A DNA stretch of 43,334 bases from positions 1 through 43,334 of the forward strand of contig CAMFJD010000014.1 in the NCBI GenBank assembly GCA_945956935.1. The letters run 5' to 3'. Each line of letters starts with the position of its first letter. Positions within the stretch are counted from its first letter, which is position 1. Made by a program: the position numbers and the translations under genes. Below are positions 1 to 8,514 of the stretch, one piece after another. Origin of the DNA: an uncultured Bacillota bacterium (GTDB lineage: Bacteria > Bacillota_I > Bacilli_A > Culicoidibacterales > ZOR0006). The notes below the pieces were generated by a model. It saw nothing but the letters and a program-made list of their open reading frames with translations, ran no database searches and was not told the DNA's origin.

Positions 1-139
1 CATCATTTCTTTCATTGACCTTTTCAAATATTTCTCCCAACTTACGCTGTTCCCATGAAAGTACTTTATGAAAGCGAGTAAAATCTTTTGTATTAAGTAT
101 TAGCTGATTTACTAATATTGCTAATTTTACTTCGTAATA
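1..139 (-). pseudogene. hsdS: Type I restriction specificity subunit (hsdS) fragment, 5' end missing
   Basis: Reading the minus strand from 139 down to base 1 gives an open frame whose last part is SWEQRKLGEIFEKVNERND. The WEQRKLGEI stretch is the signature at the start of target-recognition domains in Gram-positive HsdS proteins, which choose the DNA site of type I restriction-modification enzymes. The frame is closed upstream by TAA at 140-142 and holds no ATG or GTG, so no proper start exists here. The residues before the motif do not resemble a normal HsdS N-terminus. The rest of the gene lies outside the window. It may be a silent hsdS cassette of a shuffling locus or a deletion remnant. 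The family call is fairly sure; its intactness cannot be judged. Confidence 0.6.
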
Positions 140-146
140 TTATAAT
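118..146 (+). promoter_or_regulatory. Promoter of the kinase-KAP operon
   Basis: TTGCTA (118-123), a 17-base spacer and a perfect TATAAT (141-146) form a sigma-A-type promoter about 70 bases before the kinase start. It overlaps the hsdS fragment on the other strand. The leader from 147 to 205 is almost pure A/T. Confidence 0.6.
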
Positions 147-218
147 TGGAATTATAAAAAATTATAAAAATATAAAAACAATACTAATCATATTAGTGCT
201 ATGATAGGAGTTGCAATA

Positions 219-1412
219 ATGAAACTGCTTAACTACATTGAATCACAAATGAGGGAGCTTGACTTAACAGTTGGCTATCAAAACGAATATAGTAACTTAT
301 ATGCGAACTTTGAAAATGTAAAATTACGAGCTATTTTCGCATATCTACACGAAGAATATGTACGGCTATTTGAAACATTGAATAAAAGGTTGCCAACGGG
401 AGAAGAATCGGCACATTTTTGGGCTGATGAAAGTCGAGAATTGATGAATATTATCAAAATCACTTTCGATATGCTAGAAAAATTGAAAAATACAGAATTT
501 GCTTTTGAAGTTGATTCGGAATACTTAATAATTATACAAATGTGTCAAAGATTTTTAGTGCAGTATAGGGGCAGTGAGATACCACCAAACACAAAAAGAG
601 TTGAGATTTATTACGAAATACCGATTTTCTTAAGTAATGAGACAATTAGTATAAGTCTAGGCGAAAAAACAAGAATTGAAAATTTAAAACTTATTGGGGA
701 AGGTTCATATGCAAAAGTTTTTAAATTCAAAGATTCATTTTATAACAAGACATATGCGTTGAAACGAGCTAAAAACAATCTTGACGATAAGGAAGTGCAG
801 CGATTTAGACGTGAATTTGAAGAAATGAAAAAATTAAGTTCACCATATATTTTGGAAGTTTATGCGTTTAATGAACAAAAGAGTGAATATACTATGGAGT
901 TTGTCGATTGTACTTTGGAGCAATACATGAATGAAAATAATTCAAAGCTTACTTATGACAATCGATTGAAAATAATTGCTCAATTACTACAAGGATTTCA
1001 TTATTTACATTCAAAAGATTTATTTCACCGCGATATTAGTTACAAGAATGTGCTAGTGAAACAATACGATGCAATTAATGTATTTAAAATTGCAGATTTT
1101 GGTCTAGTCAAAACGATTAATAGTGACTTAACTTCATTACAGACAGAAGTTAAGGGCTTTTTGAACGATCCGGCACTGATGATGCGAGGATTTAGTTCAT
1201 ATGACTTACTAGATGAAATTTATGCGCTTACGCAGTTGTTTGCGTACATTTTGAGCGGTAAGACACAGTGGGCAAATCTTAAAAGTGATCACATTGAAGA
1301 GTTTATGGAAAAAGGGATGAATCCAGATAGGAAAAAACGTTTTCAAAATCTTAAAGAAATGGAAACAGCTATCGTTACATGCGTGAATGAATTGAAAGCA
1401 GTACAAGAATAG
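219..1412 (+). CDS. Hanks-type serine/threonine protein kinase
   Basis: This is a cytosolic eukaryotic-like protein kinase of 397 residues. The kinase domain begins near residue 158 with the glycine-rich loop GEGSYAKVF. It continues with the ATP-binding lysine in ALKRA (about 181), the catalytic loop HRDISYKN (about 270) and DFG (about 293), so all core catalytic residues are present. The first 150 residues are helical and unrecognised. There is no membrane segment and no PASTA repeats, so it is not a PrkC-type wall sensor. The ATG at 219 is chosen because AGGAG (206-210) sits 8 bases before it; an in-frame ATG at 201 lacks such a site. It is the first gene of an operon with a helical protein and a KAP NTPase. 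Soluble kinases of this type occur in phage defence (for example Stk2 of staphylococci), but a defence role here is inference. Confidence 0.9.
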   Translation: MKLLNYIESQMRELDLTVGYQNEYSNLYANFENVKLRAIFAYLHEEYVRLFETLNKRLPTGEESAHFWADESRELMNIIKITFDMLEKLKNTEFAFEVDSEYLIIIQMCQRFLVQYRGSEIPPNTKRVEIYYEIPIFLSNETISISLGEKTRIENLKLIGEGSYAKVFKFKDSFYNKTYALKRAKNNLDDKEVQRFRREFEEMKKLSSPYILEVYAFNEQKSEYTMEFVDCTLEQYMNENNSKLTYDNRLKIIAQLLQGFHYLHSKDLFHRDISYKNVLVKQYDAINVFKIADFGLVKTINSDLTSLQTEVKGFLNDPALMMRGFSSYDLLDEIYALTQLFAYILSGKTQWANLKSDHIEEFMEKGMNPDRKKRFQNLKEMETAIVTCVNELKAVQE

Positions 1413-1424
1413 GGGGTATTTAAA

Positions 1425-1895
1425 GTGATAGTAGATGAGACAGTAGTGAAATTAGGAACAGATTTAGCAATGCTTGCAGTTAATGGTACTATACAGGCTG
1501 TAAATACAAAAAGAACAATGCTAAAATCAGAAAAATCGGCTGAAAAACTCCGTCAAGAATACGATGAAATTGTGAGTCAACTCATAAATGAGAGAGCAGA
1601 AGCAATTTTATTAGCACAAACGTATAAAGCAGAACTTGATCGTATCACAATTAGTGACGATGACATTACCCATTTGCACAATACATTGAAAATACTCGTA
1701 AATTTGATAGCAGCTGGGAATCAAGAACAATATGATAAATTTTTAGCACTTGTAAACAAGGACACGTTAAAAACAATGCAGTTACTTGGATTTAATTACA
1801 AAGCAGCAATCGGTGAGCCACTCACTGAAATTTGTGCCACAAAACTTAAAAAATGGGCTAATAGTGCAAATAAAAACCAAAAAGGGAAACGTTGA
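1425..1895 (+). CDS. Small helical protein of the kinase-KAP operon
   Basis: I do not recognise this 156-residue protein. It starts with GTG at 1425, preceded by AGGGGGT (1411-1417), directly after the kinase stop. Residues of about 25-80 are rich in Lys, Glu, Gln and Leu and look like a coiled coil. The rest is also mainly helical, with a basic tail ending KNQKGKR. There is no signal peptide or membrane segment. Its last codons overlap the start of the KAP NTPase gene, so the two are probably translated together. An adaptor between the kinase and the NTPase, or a substrate of the kinase, is possible but unproven. Confidence 0.75.
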   Translation: MIVDETVVKLGTDLAMLAVNGTIQAVNTKRTMLKSEKSAEKLRQEYDEIVSQLINERAEAILLAQTYKAELDRITISDDDITHLHNTLKILVNLIAAGNQEQYDKFLALVNKDTLKTMQLLGFNYKAAIGEPLTEICATKLKKWANSANKNQKGKR

Positions 1896-4429
1896 TAAAA
1901 ATGAACAAAAAAACTATACAACTAGCTTTATGGATATTATTAGGTTTAGCAATAATTGATATTTTAAATGTACCGAGTATAGTTATCAATCAAATACAAC
2001 TAAATTTTGAAGAAATTAGTCTTGTAGGACTAATAATTATAATTGGTGTTTTGTTGGGTATCAGTTATGTCCAGTGGTTTAAAACGATGCGGACAAAGAT
2101 TTTGGAAATGACTGATAAGTTCCCAATTGTATTGCTTTCAATAGTAATATTCTATGGGATAATTAATATAATGATTGGATATGAATTAATAGCATTCAAA
2201 TTTCAATTGTTATTTATGCTAGTCGTTATGTTGATGTGCACTATAGCTTTGTTGCAGATGCGCAAACAATTTCCAAATCCAGAAGTATCAGGGAATACTT
2301 TACAAACTGTATTTGACTTACATGATTTATATGATGGTAATAAATTTGTAAACTGGAATCCTGAGCAATTTATTCTTTTAAAAGAAACTACAGTTACGAA
2401 AGATTTGCTGAATAGGGAGCAGACAATAGTTCCGGAGCTGAAAAGAACGATTACCAATTGCTATTATCCAGAGGGAGGATTTGTAATAACTTTGACAGGA
2501 TCTTGGGGAAGTGGCAAAACAACGGTTATTAATATGGTTACTGACGAACTAAAAGAATTAACTCTTATCAATGATTTTTCGTTTTGGAAATATGAAAATA
2601 AAGAAGCATTACTTAAAGCAGTAATTGAACGATTGCTAGAAGAAAGTGATTCGGTACTCAACTTTCGTGAAAGACAAGCGTTTATTCAGTCTGTTCTAGA
2701 AATGGTGAGTGATAAAAGTGGCTTTAACTTCGTCCGTCTATTTGCAAATGGCGATGAGTTAAGCAGAGCAAAAAATAAGCTAAGTACACATTTAATTGAA
2801 AACAACAAACGAATTCTTTTTGTTGTTGATGATTTAGAACGGACAAATTCCGAGATTGCAATTATGATTTTCAAAGTGATTGCTACTGTGCTAGATATTG
2901 GAAATGTTATTTATTTGGTGAGCTATGATGAAGTGGAAATGAAAAAACATTTTTCAAATGTCGGCATTGAATTTAACTATCTAGATAAGGTTATCAATCA
3001 AAAATTTACGCTTCCTCAAATCTCTGAAGCAAATATTGCAGATGAGACGAAAAAAGCAATGTTAAGTTTAGCGCAAATTTATGGCCGCACAGATGAATTG
3101 AAAAATGTTATTGATGAGGTTGCGAAATTACTTCCAATTGAAAATATACGAGACCTCAAACGGATGCTAAATTCATTAATGCCCTATATACAAAAAAATG
3201 AGTTAGGTTTAAACGAACGCGATCGCCTGTTAATCAATTATATTAAGTTTAAAGATTATGGATTGTGGACAGAATTATTTGAAAATGGACACTATTTGGC
3301 AAGTTTTTATTATGTTGATTCAAGAAAATCGAAGCAAAGAGAAGAACATAATGTTTCCAAAGGTTTTAATCCAGATAAAGAAACTGATTTTGAACACAAT
3401 CGGACAGAATGGATTGAAAAAATACAAGCAGATTACAAGCAGTATCTCGATATACTGAAAAAATTATTTAATGATTTCAAAATGAAAGGAGATTATACGC
3501 AGAGTATTGAAAATGATCGCAATTTTAATATTTTGAATGGTAATTATTTTCTGATGTATTTCATTGAAGAAAGTAGTGACATACATCAAACGAAAAAAGC
3601 AATAAATCAATTTTTATCGCAAGAAAATATCGAAAAAGTTAAGATAACTGCTGAAGTTGAAAAACAAGCTGTAAAAGAATTATTCGAACAGAATGCCAAT
3701 CAACAGAACGCGATGTTTTTATACCTTCAAAGGCAGGAACAACATTTTGGTATTTTAAATGTAGTGATTTTACGCTATTTAATGGCGCCAGAAGGAGATA
3801 AGAACAAGGATGGCAATATTTTTCATAAGCTTGTTGAATATTGTGCACTAATTATCCTTCGATATTGTTTAGTAGAAAATTTTGAAAGTATTTTAGCTAA
3901 AGTTGATAGTGATTTTATAAATTTCTATTTCCATAAAAAGATAGTTGAAAAGTTAACGAGTGAAAGTTGGTGGAAGCAACATACAGCAGAAATCAAAGAA
4001 GACAAAAAAGAAATAATAAATCAGTATCATGAAATTGTTAAAAAACAGTTCTTAAAAGTTTGGGAACATGAAAGTATCACAGACGAAAATTTAAAAACAA
4101 TGATAGAAATTTATTTACATAACCCAGATTTTTATGGAGAGAAAACACAATCTGAGTGGCAAACATGGTTTCAGAATAAGGTAAAAACAAACAGTGTTGT
4201 ATTTTTACAACAGTTATATAACTATTCTTCTACCAGTGAAGGACCTGATTTTGATGAGTATGCTAAAGTTTTACAAGAATTAGGAATTTTGGAGCAGTTA
4301 AAACAACTAGATATTGATGCTTTGAAAAATAATTATTCATTTGAAAACACCACAGGAATTTCGGAGCTACTTGCAATAAAGAGATATCAAGATTTTATTA
4401 AACAACAAGAGAAAGGCCTCACTTCATGA
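1892..4429 (+). CDS. Membrane-anchored KAP-family P-loop NTPase
   Basis: This 845-residue protein has four hydrophobic segments near residues 8-25, 43-61, 78-97 and 101-121. A P-loop NTPase domain follows, with Walker A GSWGSGKTT near 204 and a Walker B strand ILFVVDDLER near 307. The DDLER form matches the DD-L-D/E-R signature of KAP NTPases. The C-terminal 400 residues are helical and charged without a recognised domain. KAP ATPases are membrane-associated STAND-like NTPases, and several occur in bacterial conflict systems. The start is TTG at 1892, overlapping the previous stop as TTGA and preceded by AAAGGG (1881-1886); an in-frame ATG at 1901 is the alternative. The gene ends with an ATGA overlap into the GIY-YIG gene. 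The hydrophobic block lies before the P-loop here, whereas in many KAP proteins it is inserted inside the NTPase domain. Confidence 0.85.
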   Translation: MIKMNKKTIQLALWILLGLAIIDILNVPSIVINQIQLNFEEISLVGLIIIIGVLLGISYVQWFKTMRTKILEMTDKFPIVLLSIVIFYGIINIMIGYELIAFKFQLLFMLVVMLMCTIALLQMRKQFPNPEVSGNTLQTVFDLHDLYDGNKFVNWNPEQFILLKETTVTKDLLNREQTIVPELKRTITNCYYPEGGFVITLTGSWGSGKTTVINMVTDELKELTLINDFSFWKYENKEALLKAVIERLLEESDSVLNFRERQAFIQSVLEMVSDKSGFNFVRLFANGDELSRAKNKLSTHLIENNKRILFVVDDLERTNSEIAIMIFKVIATVLDIGNVIYLVSYDEVEMKKHFSNVGIEFNYLDKVINQKFTLPQISEANIADETKKAMLSLAQIYGRTDELKNVIDEVAKLLPIENIRDLKRMLNSLMPYIQKNELGLNERDRLLINYIKFKDYGLWTELFENGHYLASFYYVDSRKSKQREEHNVSKGFNPDKETDFEHNRTEWIEKIQADYKQYLDILKKLFNDFKMKGDYTQSIENDRNFNILNGNYFLMYFIEESSDIHQTKKAINQFLSQENIEKVKITAEVEKQAVKELFEQNANQQNAMFLYLQRQEQHFGILNVVILRYLMAPEGDKNKDGNIFHKLVEYCALIILRYCLVENFESILAKVDSDFINFYFHKKIVEKLTSESWWKQHTAEIKEDKKEIINQYHEIVKKQFLKVWEHESITDENLKTMIEIYLHNPDFYGEKTQSEWQTWFQNKVKTNSVVFLQQLYNYSSTSEGPDFDEYAKVLQELGILEQLKQLDIDALKNNYSFENTTGISELLAIKRYQDFIKQQEKGLTS

Positions 4430-5307
4430 AAGTAAAAAACTTAAATTTATTTTTGATGGATGGAACAGCGACAGGACGAGTGAAATGTACGCTTGCCAAT
4501 TGGACGGGGGTCGTGTATAAAATTCCGCGCTTGCTCCTAGAACAATCGAGTCAACGTGATGATCTCAAATTCAGTGGTGTCTACTTTTTATTTGGCAACG
4601 ATGAACAAACAGGGAATCCGGTTGTCTATGTCGGGCAAGCAGGAAATCGAAAAAACGGTGAGGGGATTTACCAGCGTTTGCTTGAACATCGTAATAATGG
4701 TGACAAAGATTATTGGCAAGAAGCAGTTGTGGTGACTACGACAAATAATATTCTCGGACCAACGGAAATTAGTTATTTGGAAAATCGTTGTTGTTTACTA
4801 GCAACATCCGCAAATCGCTACGAAATCAAAAATGGTAATGAACCAAGTAGTGGGAATGTCACCGAAGAAAAGCAAGCTGAACTGGAAGAATTTATCGAAT
4901 ATGCCAAACTTGTTGTTGGCACACTTGGATATCCCGTCTTTGAACCGTTACGGAAGCCAACAGTTGCTGATGACGAGGTAGCAGCGCAAACGCCAGAAAT
5001 TCCAATTCTATATCTCAAACGCAAAAGTCGCAAGAGCAATCAAGTGATTAAAGCCCAGTGCCAACAAACATTGGAAGGTTTTGTTGTGCTAGCCGGAAGT
5101 CAAATTGAAGTGATCGATTCGGATAGTATTTCTGAGACGGTTCAAAAACGGCGGCAACAAGCGAAAATCAGCGCTGGAATCTTGCAAAAAGATGAACTCT
5201 TTAAAAGCCCATCATATGCTGCCGGTTTTGTCATTGGTGGATCAGTGAACGGATTAACTGTGTGGAAAACAGCGGATGGGAAAACGTTGAAAGAATTAGG
5301 CATTTGA
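4426..5307 (+). CDS. GIY-YIG nuclease family protein with C-terminal DUF4357
   Basis: This 293-residue protein has a GIY-YIG-like core near residues 48-125: the first strand is GVYFLFG, the second VYVGQAGN, then a helix with QRLLEH and a conserved Glu in the PTEISYLENR helix. The C-terminus, with SPSYAAGFVIGGSVNGL, is a DUF4357 domain. Such proteins are often found beside restriction systems and may cut or bind DNA. The start codon overlaps the KAP stop (ATGA, 4426-4429), which couples its translation to the KAP gene. Base composition is visibly richer in G and C than in the three genes before it, so it may have joined the operon separately. The motif is GVY/YVG rather than the textbook GIY/YIG, which is usual for this subfamily. 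Confidence 0.85.
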   Translation: MKVKNLNLFLMDGTATGRVKCTLANWTGVVYKIPRLLLEQSSQRDDLKFSGVYFLFGNDEQTGNPVVYVGQAGNRKNGEGIYQRLLEHRNNGDKDYWQEAVVVTTTNNILGPTEISYLENRCCLLATSANRYEIKNGNEPSSGNVTEEKQAELEEFIEYAKLVVGTLGYPVFEPLRKPTVADDEVAAQTPEIPILYLKRKSRKSNQVIKAQCQQTLEGFVVLAGSQIEVIDSDSISETVQKRRQQAKISAGILQKDELFKSPSYAAGFVIGGSVNGLTVWKTADGKTLKELGI

Positions 5308-5371
5308 GTTGTGTAAAAACCGAGAGGGTATTATTTTATTATAAATTTATATTTTTGAAAGGTGGGCAAAC

Positions 5372-5944
5372 ATGGCAATTAGGTATAAACAATGTCCGCA
5401 ATGTGGTTCGACTAAGGTACTTGATATTCTGTATGGAATGCCGACAATGGAAGCCTTTGAGCTGTATGAACGTGGGGAAATAAAGTTAGGCGGTTGTTGT
5501 GTTACGGATGCAGATCCACAATATTATTGTCGGGAATGTGAAAATGAATGGGATCGTGAAGTGGCGATTGAGCATGCTTATCGTGAAATTCGGGGAATCA
5601 AAGCGATAATCCACAATGATTTCCAGAGTGTTATTGAAATTACAATTGATTTTGAAACTGGGAATGCCAATTGGATCCATCATGGGTCTGATGAGAAGAG
5701 AGTAGGAGAGCAGCGATTAACACCAAAACAACAAGAAGTAATCCGCAAAGAGTTCAGACGCTTAAAGATGCTCAATTGGAAAGCAAAGTATGTTAATGCT
5801 GATCTCAGCGATGGTCCGCAATGGCAGCTAGAGATAATTAGAACTGGTCGAACACTCAAAAAACGGGGTGACAATGCTGGTCCAACACAATGGGCTGCGT
5901 TTTACAATGTTCTCACACAAGTATCAGGTAAGATGGTTGATTGA
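5372..5944 (+). CDS. Zinc-ribbon protein of unknown function
   Basis: This 190-residue protein begins with a likely zinc ribbon: Cys8 and Cys11 (CPQCGS) pair with Cys53 and Cys56 (YCREC). Between them is the well-conserved-looking stretch YGMPTMEAFELYERGEIKLG, and Cys42-Cys43. The second half (about 90-190) is a separate domain ending GPTQWAAFYNVLTQVSGKMV. The start has a ribosome binding site AAGGTGG at 5360-5366. It lies 64 bases after the GIY-YIG gene on the same strand with no terminator between, so it may be read from the same operon. Its G+C-richer composition matches the GIY-YIG gene rather than the kinase. No function can be assigned; nucleic-acid binding is a guess from the ribbon. 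Confidence 0.75.
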   Translation: MAIRYKQCPQCGSTKVLDILYGMPTMEAFELYERGEIKLGGCCVTDADPQYYCRECENEWDREVAIEHAYREIRGIKAIIHNDFQSVIEITIDFETGNANWIHHGSDEKRVGEQRLTPKQQEVIRKEFRRLKMLNWKAKYVNADLSDGPQWQLEIIRTGRTLKKRGDNAGPTQWAAFYNVLTQVSGKMVD

Positions 5945-5973
5945 AGCAATGATAACTTTGTCATAAAATATGA

Positions 5974-6174
5974 AACGAATTTAAAATTTCAAGCATTGCT
6001 GAAGTCAAACAATATCCGAATTGCACTGGCGGAAAACCAGAAAAGTGAGTTGAACAGATAGAAGTTCAGCTCGATTTCTTCCGCAATAGGAGTATCACAA
6101 AGTGGTTGCAAAGACTCGAGGCGATTGAACGTGAGCTGGAGCAAGGTAGCTTCAATAAAAAAGCTCTGTTTTAA
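5974..6174 (+). pseudogene. Decayed gene tail with internal stop
   Basis: One plus-strand frame is open from 5974 to TAA at 6172-6174 apart from a single TGA at 6046-6048. The part after the TGA reads like a genuine charged helical C-terminus (for example KWLQRLEAIERELEQGSF). A good terminator follows at 6191, as expected for a real gene end. No start or ribosome binding site is visible. I do not recognise the family. Confidence 0.4.
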
Positions 6175-6190
6175 ACCAATGTTGATAATA

Positions 6191-6225
6191 AGTGGACACT
6201 TAATAGATTGTCCACTTTTATTTTT
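6191..6225 (+). terminator. Rho-independent terminator
   Basis: The 8-bp perfect stem AGTGGACA (6191-6198) and TGTCCACT (6209-6216) is followed by TTTTATTTTT. It would end transcription from the zinc-ribbon/decayed-gene side and may also stop the YrvL-like gene coming from the other strand. Confidence 0.75.
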
Positions 6226-6258
6226 AAAACATCGTAGAATATGGCCAATTAAATATAA

Positions 6259-6668
6259 TTATTCATTCAAATCATTCAATGATAAAAGTGCTATTATAAA
6301 TGATATTGCAAATATAGATATATCTGATGCAGATACACTCCCCATGAAATAATCAACCAAGGCCAGTGTAAACATTGTTGATAATGTGTCTAATGTAACA
6401 AATAGTATCTTTGCAAATTTTAGCGTAATTTTATCTAGCGATAACAATGCTTTCGGAAATGCTGAGGCAAAAATTTCTATTGGAAATCCTACTATGGTTA
6501 CTATAATGAAAAATATAATAATACTCTTTATGGAAGTATATTCGAAACCAAATAATTTCATTATCCCCCCCCCAATATGGCGATAACAGAAATAACTACT
6601 ATTAAAACGAAAGATACAAGTCCATAACCGATAATGGGTTCTATTATTTTTTTAAGTTTGTTTATCAT
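6259..6668 (-). pseudogene. YrvL-like membrane protein, frame split at a run of nine G
   Basis: Two minus-strand frames together make one small membrane protein. The first starts at ATG 6668, with AAAGGAG at 6678-6684, and encodes MINKLKKIIEPIIGYG plus a hydrophobic helix, stopping just after a tract of nine G (6565-6573). The second (6561-6259, 100 residues) continues with KLFGFEYTSIKSI and ends with LSLNDLNE. It contains PKALLSLDKIT and VDYFMGSVSASD, which resemble the YrvL family, small membrane regulators of about 135 residues. Adding one G (or removing two) restores a single frame of about 136 residues. As read, the stop and the second ATG overlap as TAATG, so reinitiation is also possible. 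Whether this is phase variation, decay or a base-calling error cannot be told here. Confidence 0.6.
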
Positions 6669-7147
6669 GTTATCCATCTCCTTTGGTAGATATCTTCTTG
6701 GTGTCTATTTCGGTAATTATTGAACCTATAAACAAAAAATAGCCATCCATACCAGCGAAGTTTGCGATGACTATTTTTGTTTATCTAACTTAGCCAACAT
6801 ATTGATGGGCTGTACGAGAACGGAGTGTTAGCGCACTGCGTTGTTTTCTATTTGAGTATAATATGATTACAAATGAATCGCAAGTGAAAAAGTATGTGGA
6901 AATCATCTTAGATCATGTGACGCAAATCATTTTCCTTTTGCTCGAATTATTTTAATCATAAAAACAGAAGCAGCATATAAATAGAGTATTCTTAACGAAT
7001 ATCTTGAAGTGAGTCGGCTTCGCTTGCTGCACTAGAAAGCTACCATTTTGCATAATTTCTTTGATTTTTTCTCGCAGTGACATATGCTTTTTACGAGTGA
7101 AAAGCATAAACTATAGGTGATTATTCAATCCAAAGGGAGTTGTTTAT
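6669..7147. other. Gene-poor stretch with decayed frames
   Basis: About 480 bases without a convincing gene. It holds the inverted repeat at 6730-6782. It also holds a short plus frame at 6863-6955 (30 residues, MITNESQVKKYVEII) and a minus frame at 7083-6952 (43 residues, MSLREKIKEIMQNGSFLV). Both look like starts of genes that have lost their bodies, and neither has a good ribosome binding site. The stretch probably marks old insertions and deletions between the YrvL-like gene and the helicase fragment. Confidence 0.4.
6730..6782. terminator. Inverted repeat, probable bidirectional terminator
   Basis: AAACAAAAAATAGCCATC (6730-6747) is nearly the reverse complement of GATGACTATTTTTGTTT (6766-6782). 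The hairpin has a T-rich exit on both strands. No intact gene is left that clearly uses it, which supports loss of genes here. Confidence 0.55.
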
Positions 7148-8494
7148 ATGAAACAAAAACTGGATTTTTTTAAAGACAAATTGAGTGATTTAAGTCGACG
7201 AAATCGTTCAATCCGCTTGATGAAACTTTATGATAAATACACTGTTGATATTTATGAATTAATAACGGCGGAAGCGAGTCCTACTCCGAACTTATTGGAA
7301 GCACTTCTTCAAGGGAAAACGAAGCAAATGCATATTGTTGCTCGTGACAGTCAAATAGAAGCTCAACAAATTCTGTCACAAAAGCTGACAACCTTATATC
7401 GTAATTTGAAGGCAATTGAAGAAGAAACTGGGATATATGATTTTTCTTTTGGTTATCCTTTTTTGACGGGAGCGATGCAAGATGGCACGTTCTTTCGTGG
7501 ACCAGTATTTCTTTTCCCGTTCCGACTCGAGAAGACAGCACGGTATTGGGTTTTAGAGCGAAGTGATGAGGAACCAATTGTGAATCGAACACTCCTGTTG
7601 GCATTGAAAAAGTTAAATCAATTTGCAATTGATGATAGTATGTTTGATGAAACGACACCAGTCGCGATTCAAAGTATTACAGATGCGCAACGTTGGTTTC
7701 AGCAATACGAGTATCATTTCCCTATTGCGAGCGAAACTTTGCAAAAATGTAAAAATTATACTTTGAAAAGTGTACCAGAGTTAGAAAAAGGGCATATTTT
7801 CTTAGATAACCTCGCCGTTTTAGGCTTATTTCCTCAAGGAAGTTCCGCCATTCAAAAAGACTATGATTTATTGAAGCTGAAATCTGATCAAAGTCAAAAT
7901 TTAGGCATGATTTCACAGCTGCTCTTTGATTTAGAAACAAACGAAGCCTATGATGCACTAACACCACCTGTAAAACTAGAGACACAAAATGAAATTCCTG
8001 AAGTAGAGCAATTATTCTTATTGCCAACGGATGGTTCGCAGGAACAAATTTTACAATTAGTGCGCTCAGAAGAGGGATTAGTTGTGCATGGTCCACCGGG
8101 AACCGGGAAATCACAAGTCATCGTCAATTTAATTACTGATGCCTTGAATCAAGATAAGCGGATCTTAGTTGTTTGTCAAAAGCGAGCCGCCCTCGATGTT
8201 GTGTACCAACGATTAGATAGTCTTGGGCTAGGTAGTATTACCAGTCTGATTCATGATGAAAAAAATGATCGCACCAAACTGTATCAGAAATTAAAAACGG
8301 GCCTTGAGGCTACTTGGCGTGAAGAAGAAGTGAGTTTACTTGAATATCAACGTGTCAGTGAAAAAGTCGCCAATTATGAAGCCAGACTTACCGCTATTGC
8401 CGAGGCGTTATATTTAAAAATGACAAAAAAAGTGCCAAATATGTCAACTAGCTTGTTCATGTCACTTAAATATAATAGAATTATTTTAAATTGA
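7148..8494 (+). pseudogene. Superfamily-1 helicase (DUF4011-like), truncated after Walker A
   Basis: The first 420 residues match the start of large DNA2/NAM7-type helicases found in accessory regions: KDKLSDLSRRNRSIRL at the N-terminus, a domain with YPFLTGAMQDGTFFRGP, then the P-loop HGPPGTGKSQVIV near 314 and motif Ia (LVVCQKRAALDVV). Family members normally exceed 1,000 residues. Here the protein ends at 448 and lacks motif II (Walker B) and every later helicase motif, so it cannot be a working helicase. The last 25 residues or so, after IAEALYL (around 8412), look like read-through into unrelated AT-rich DNA in front of the surface-protein gene. The start at 7148 has AAAGGGAG at 7132-7139. 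Confidence 0.75.
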
Positions 8495-8514
8495 AATAAA
8501 AAGGAGTATAAAAA

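Noticed and set aside
6125-6586. Plus-strand frames of 75 and 66 residues around 6125-6586
   Set aside because: They run through a terminator and opposite the YrvL-like gene, have no ribosome binding site and are explained by the minus-strand gene.
7281-8114. Two minus-strand frames of 125 and 130 residues across the helicase fragment
   Set aside because: The plus strand clearly encodes helicase motifs; the opposite frames lack ribosome binding sites and any recognisable domain.
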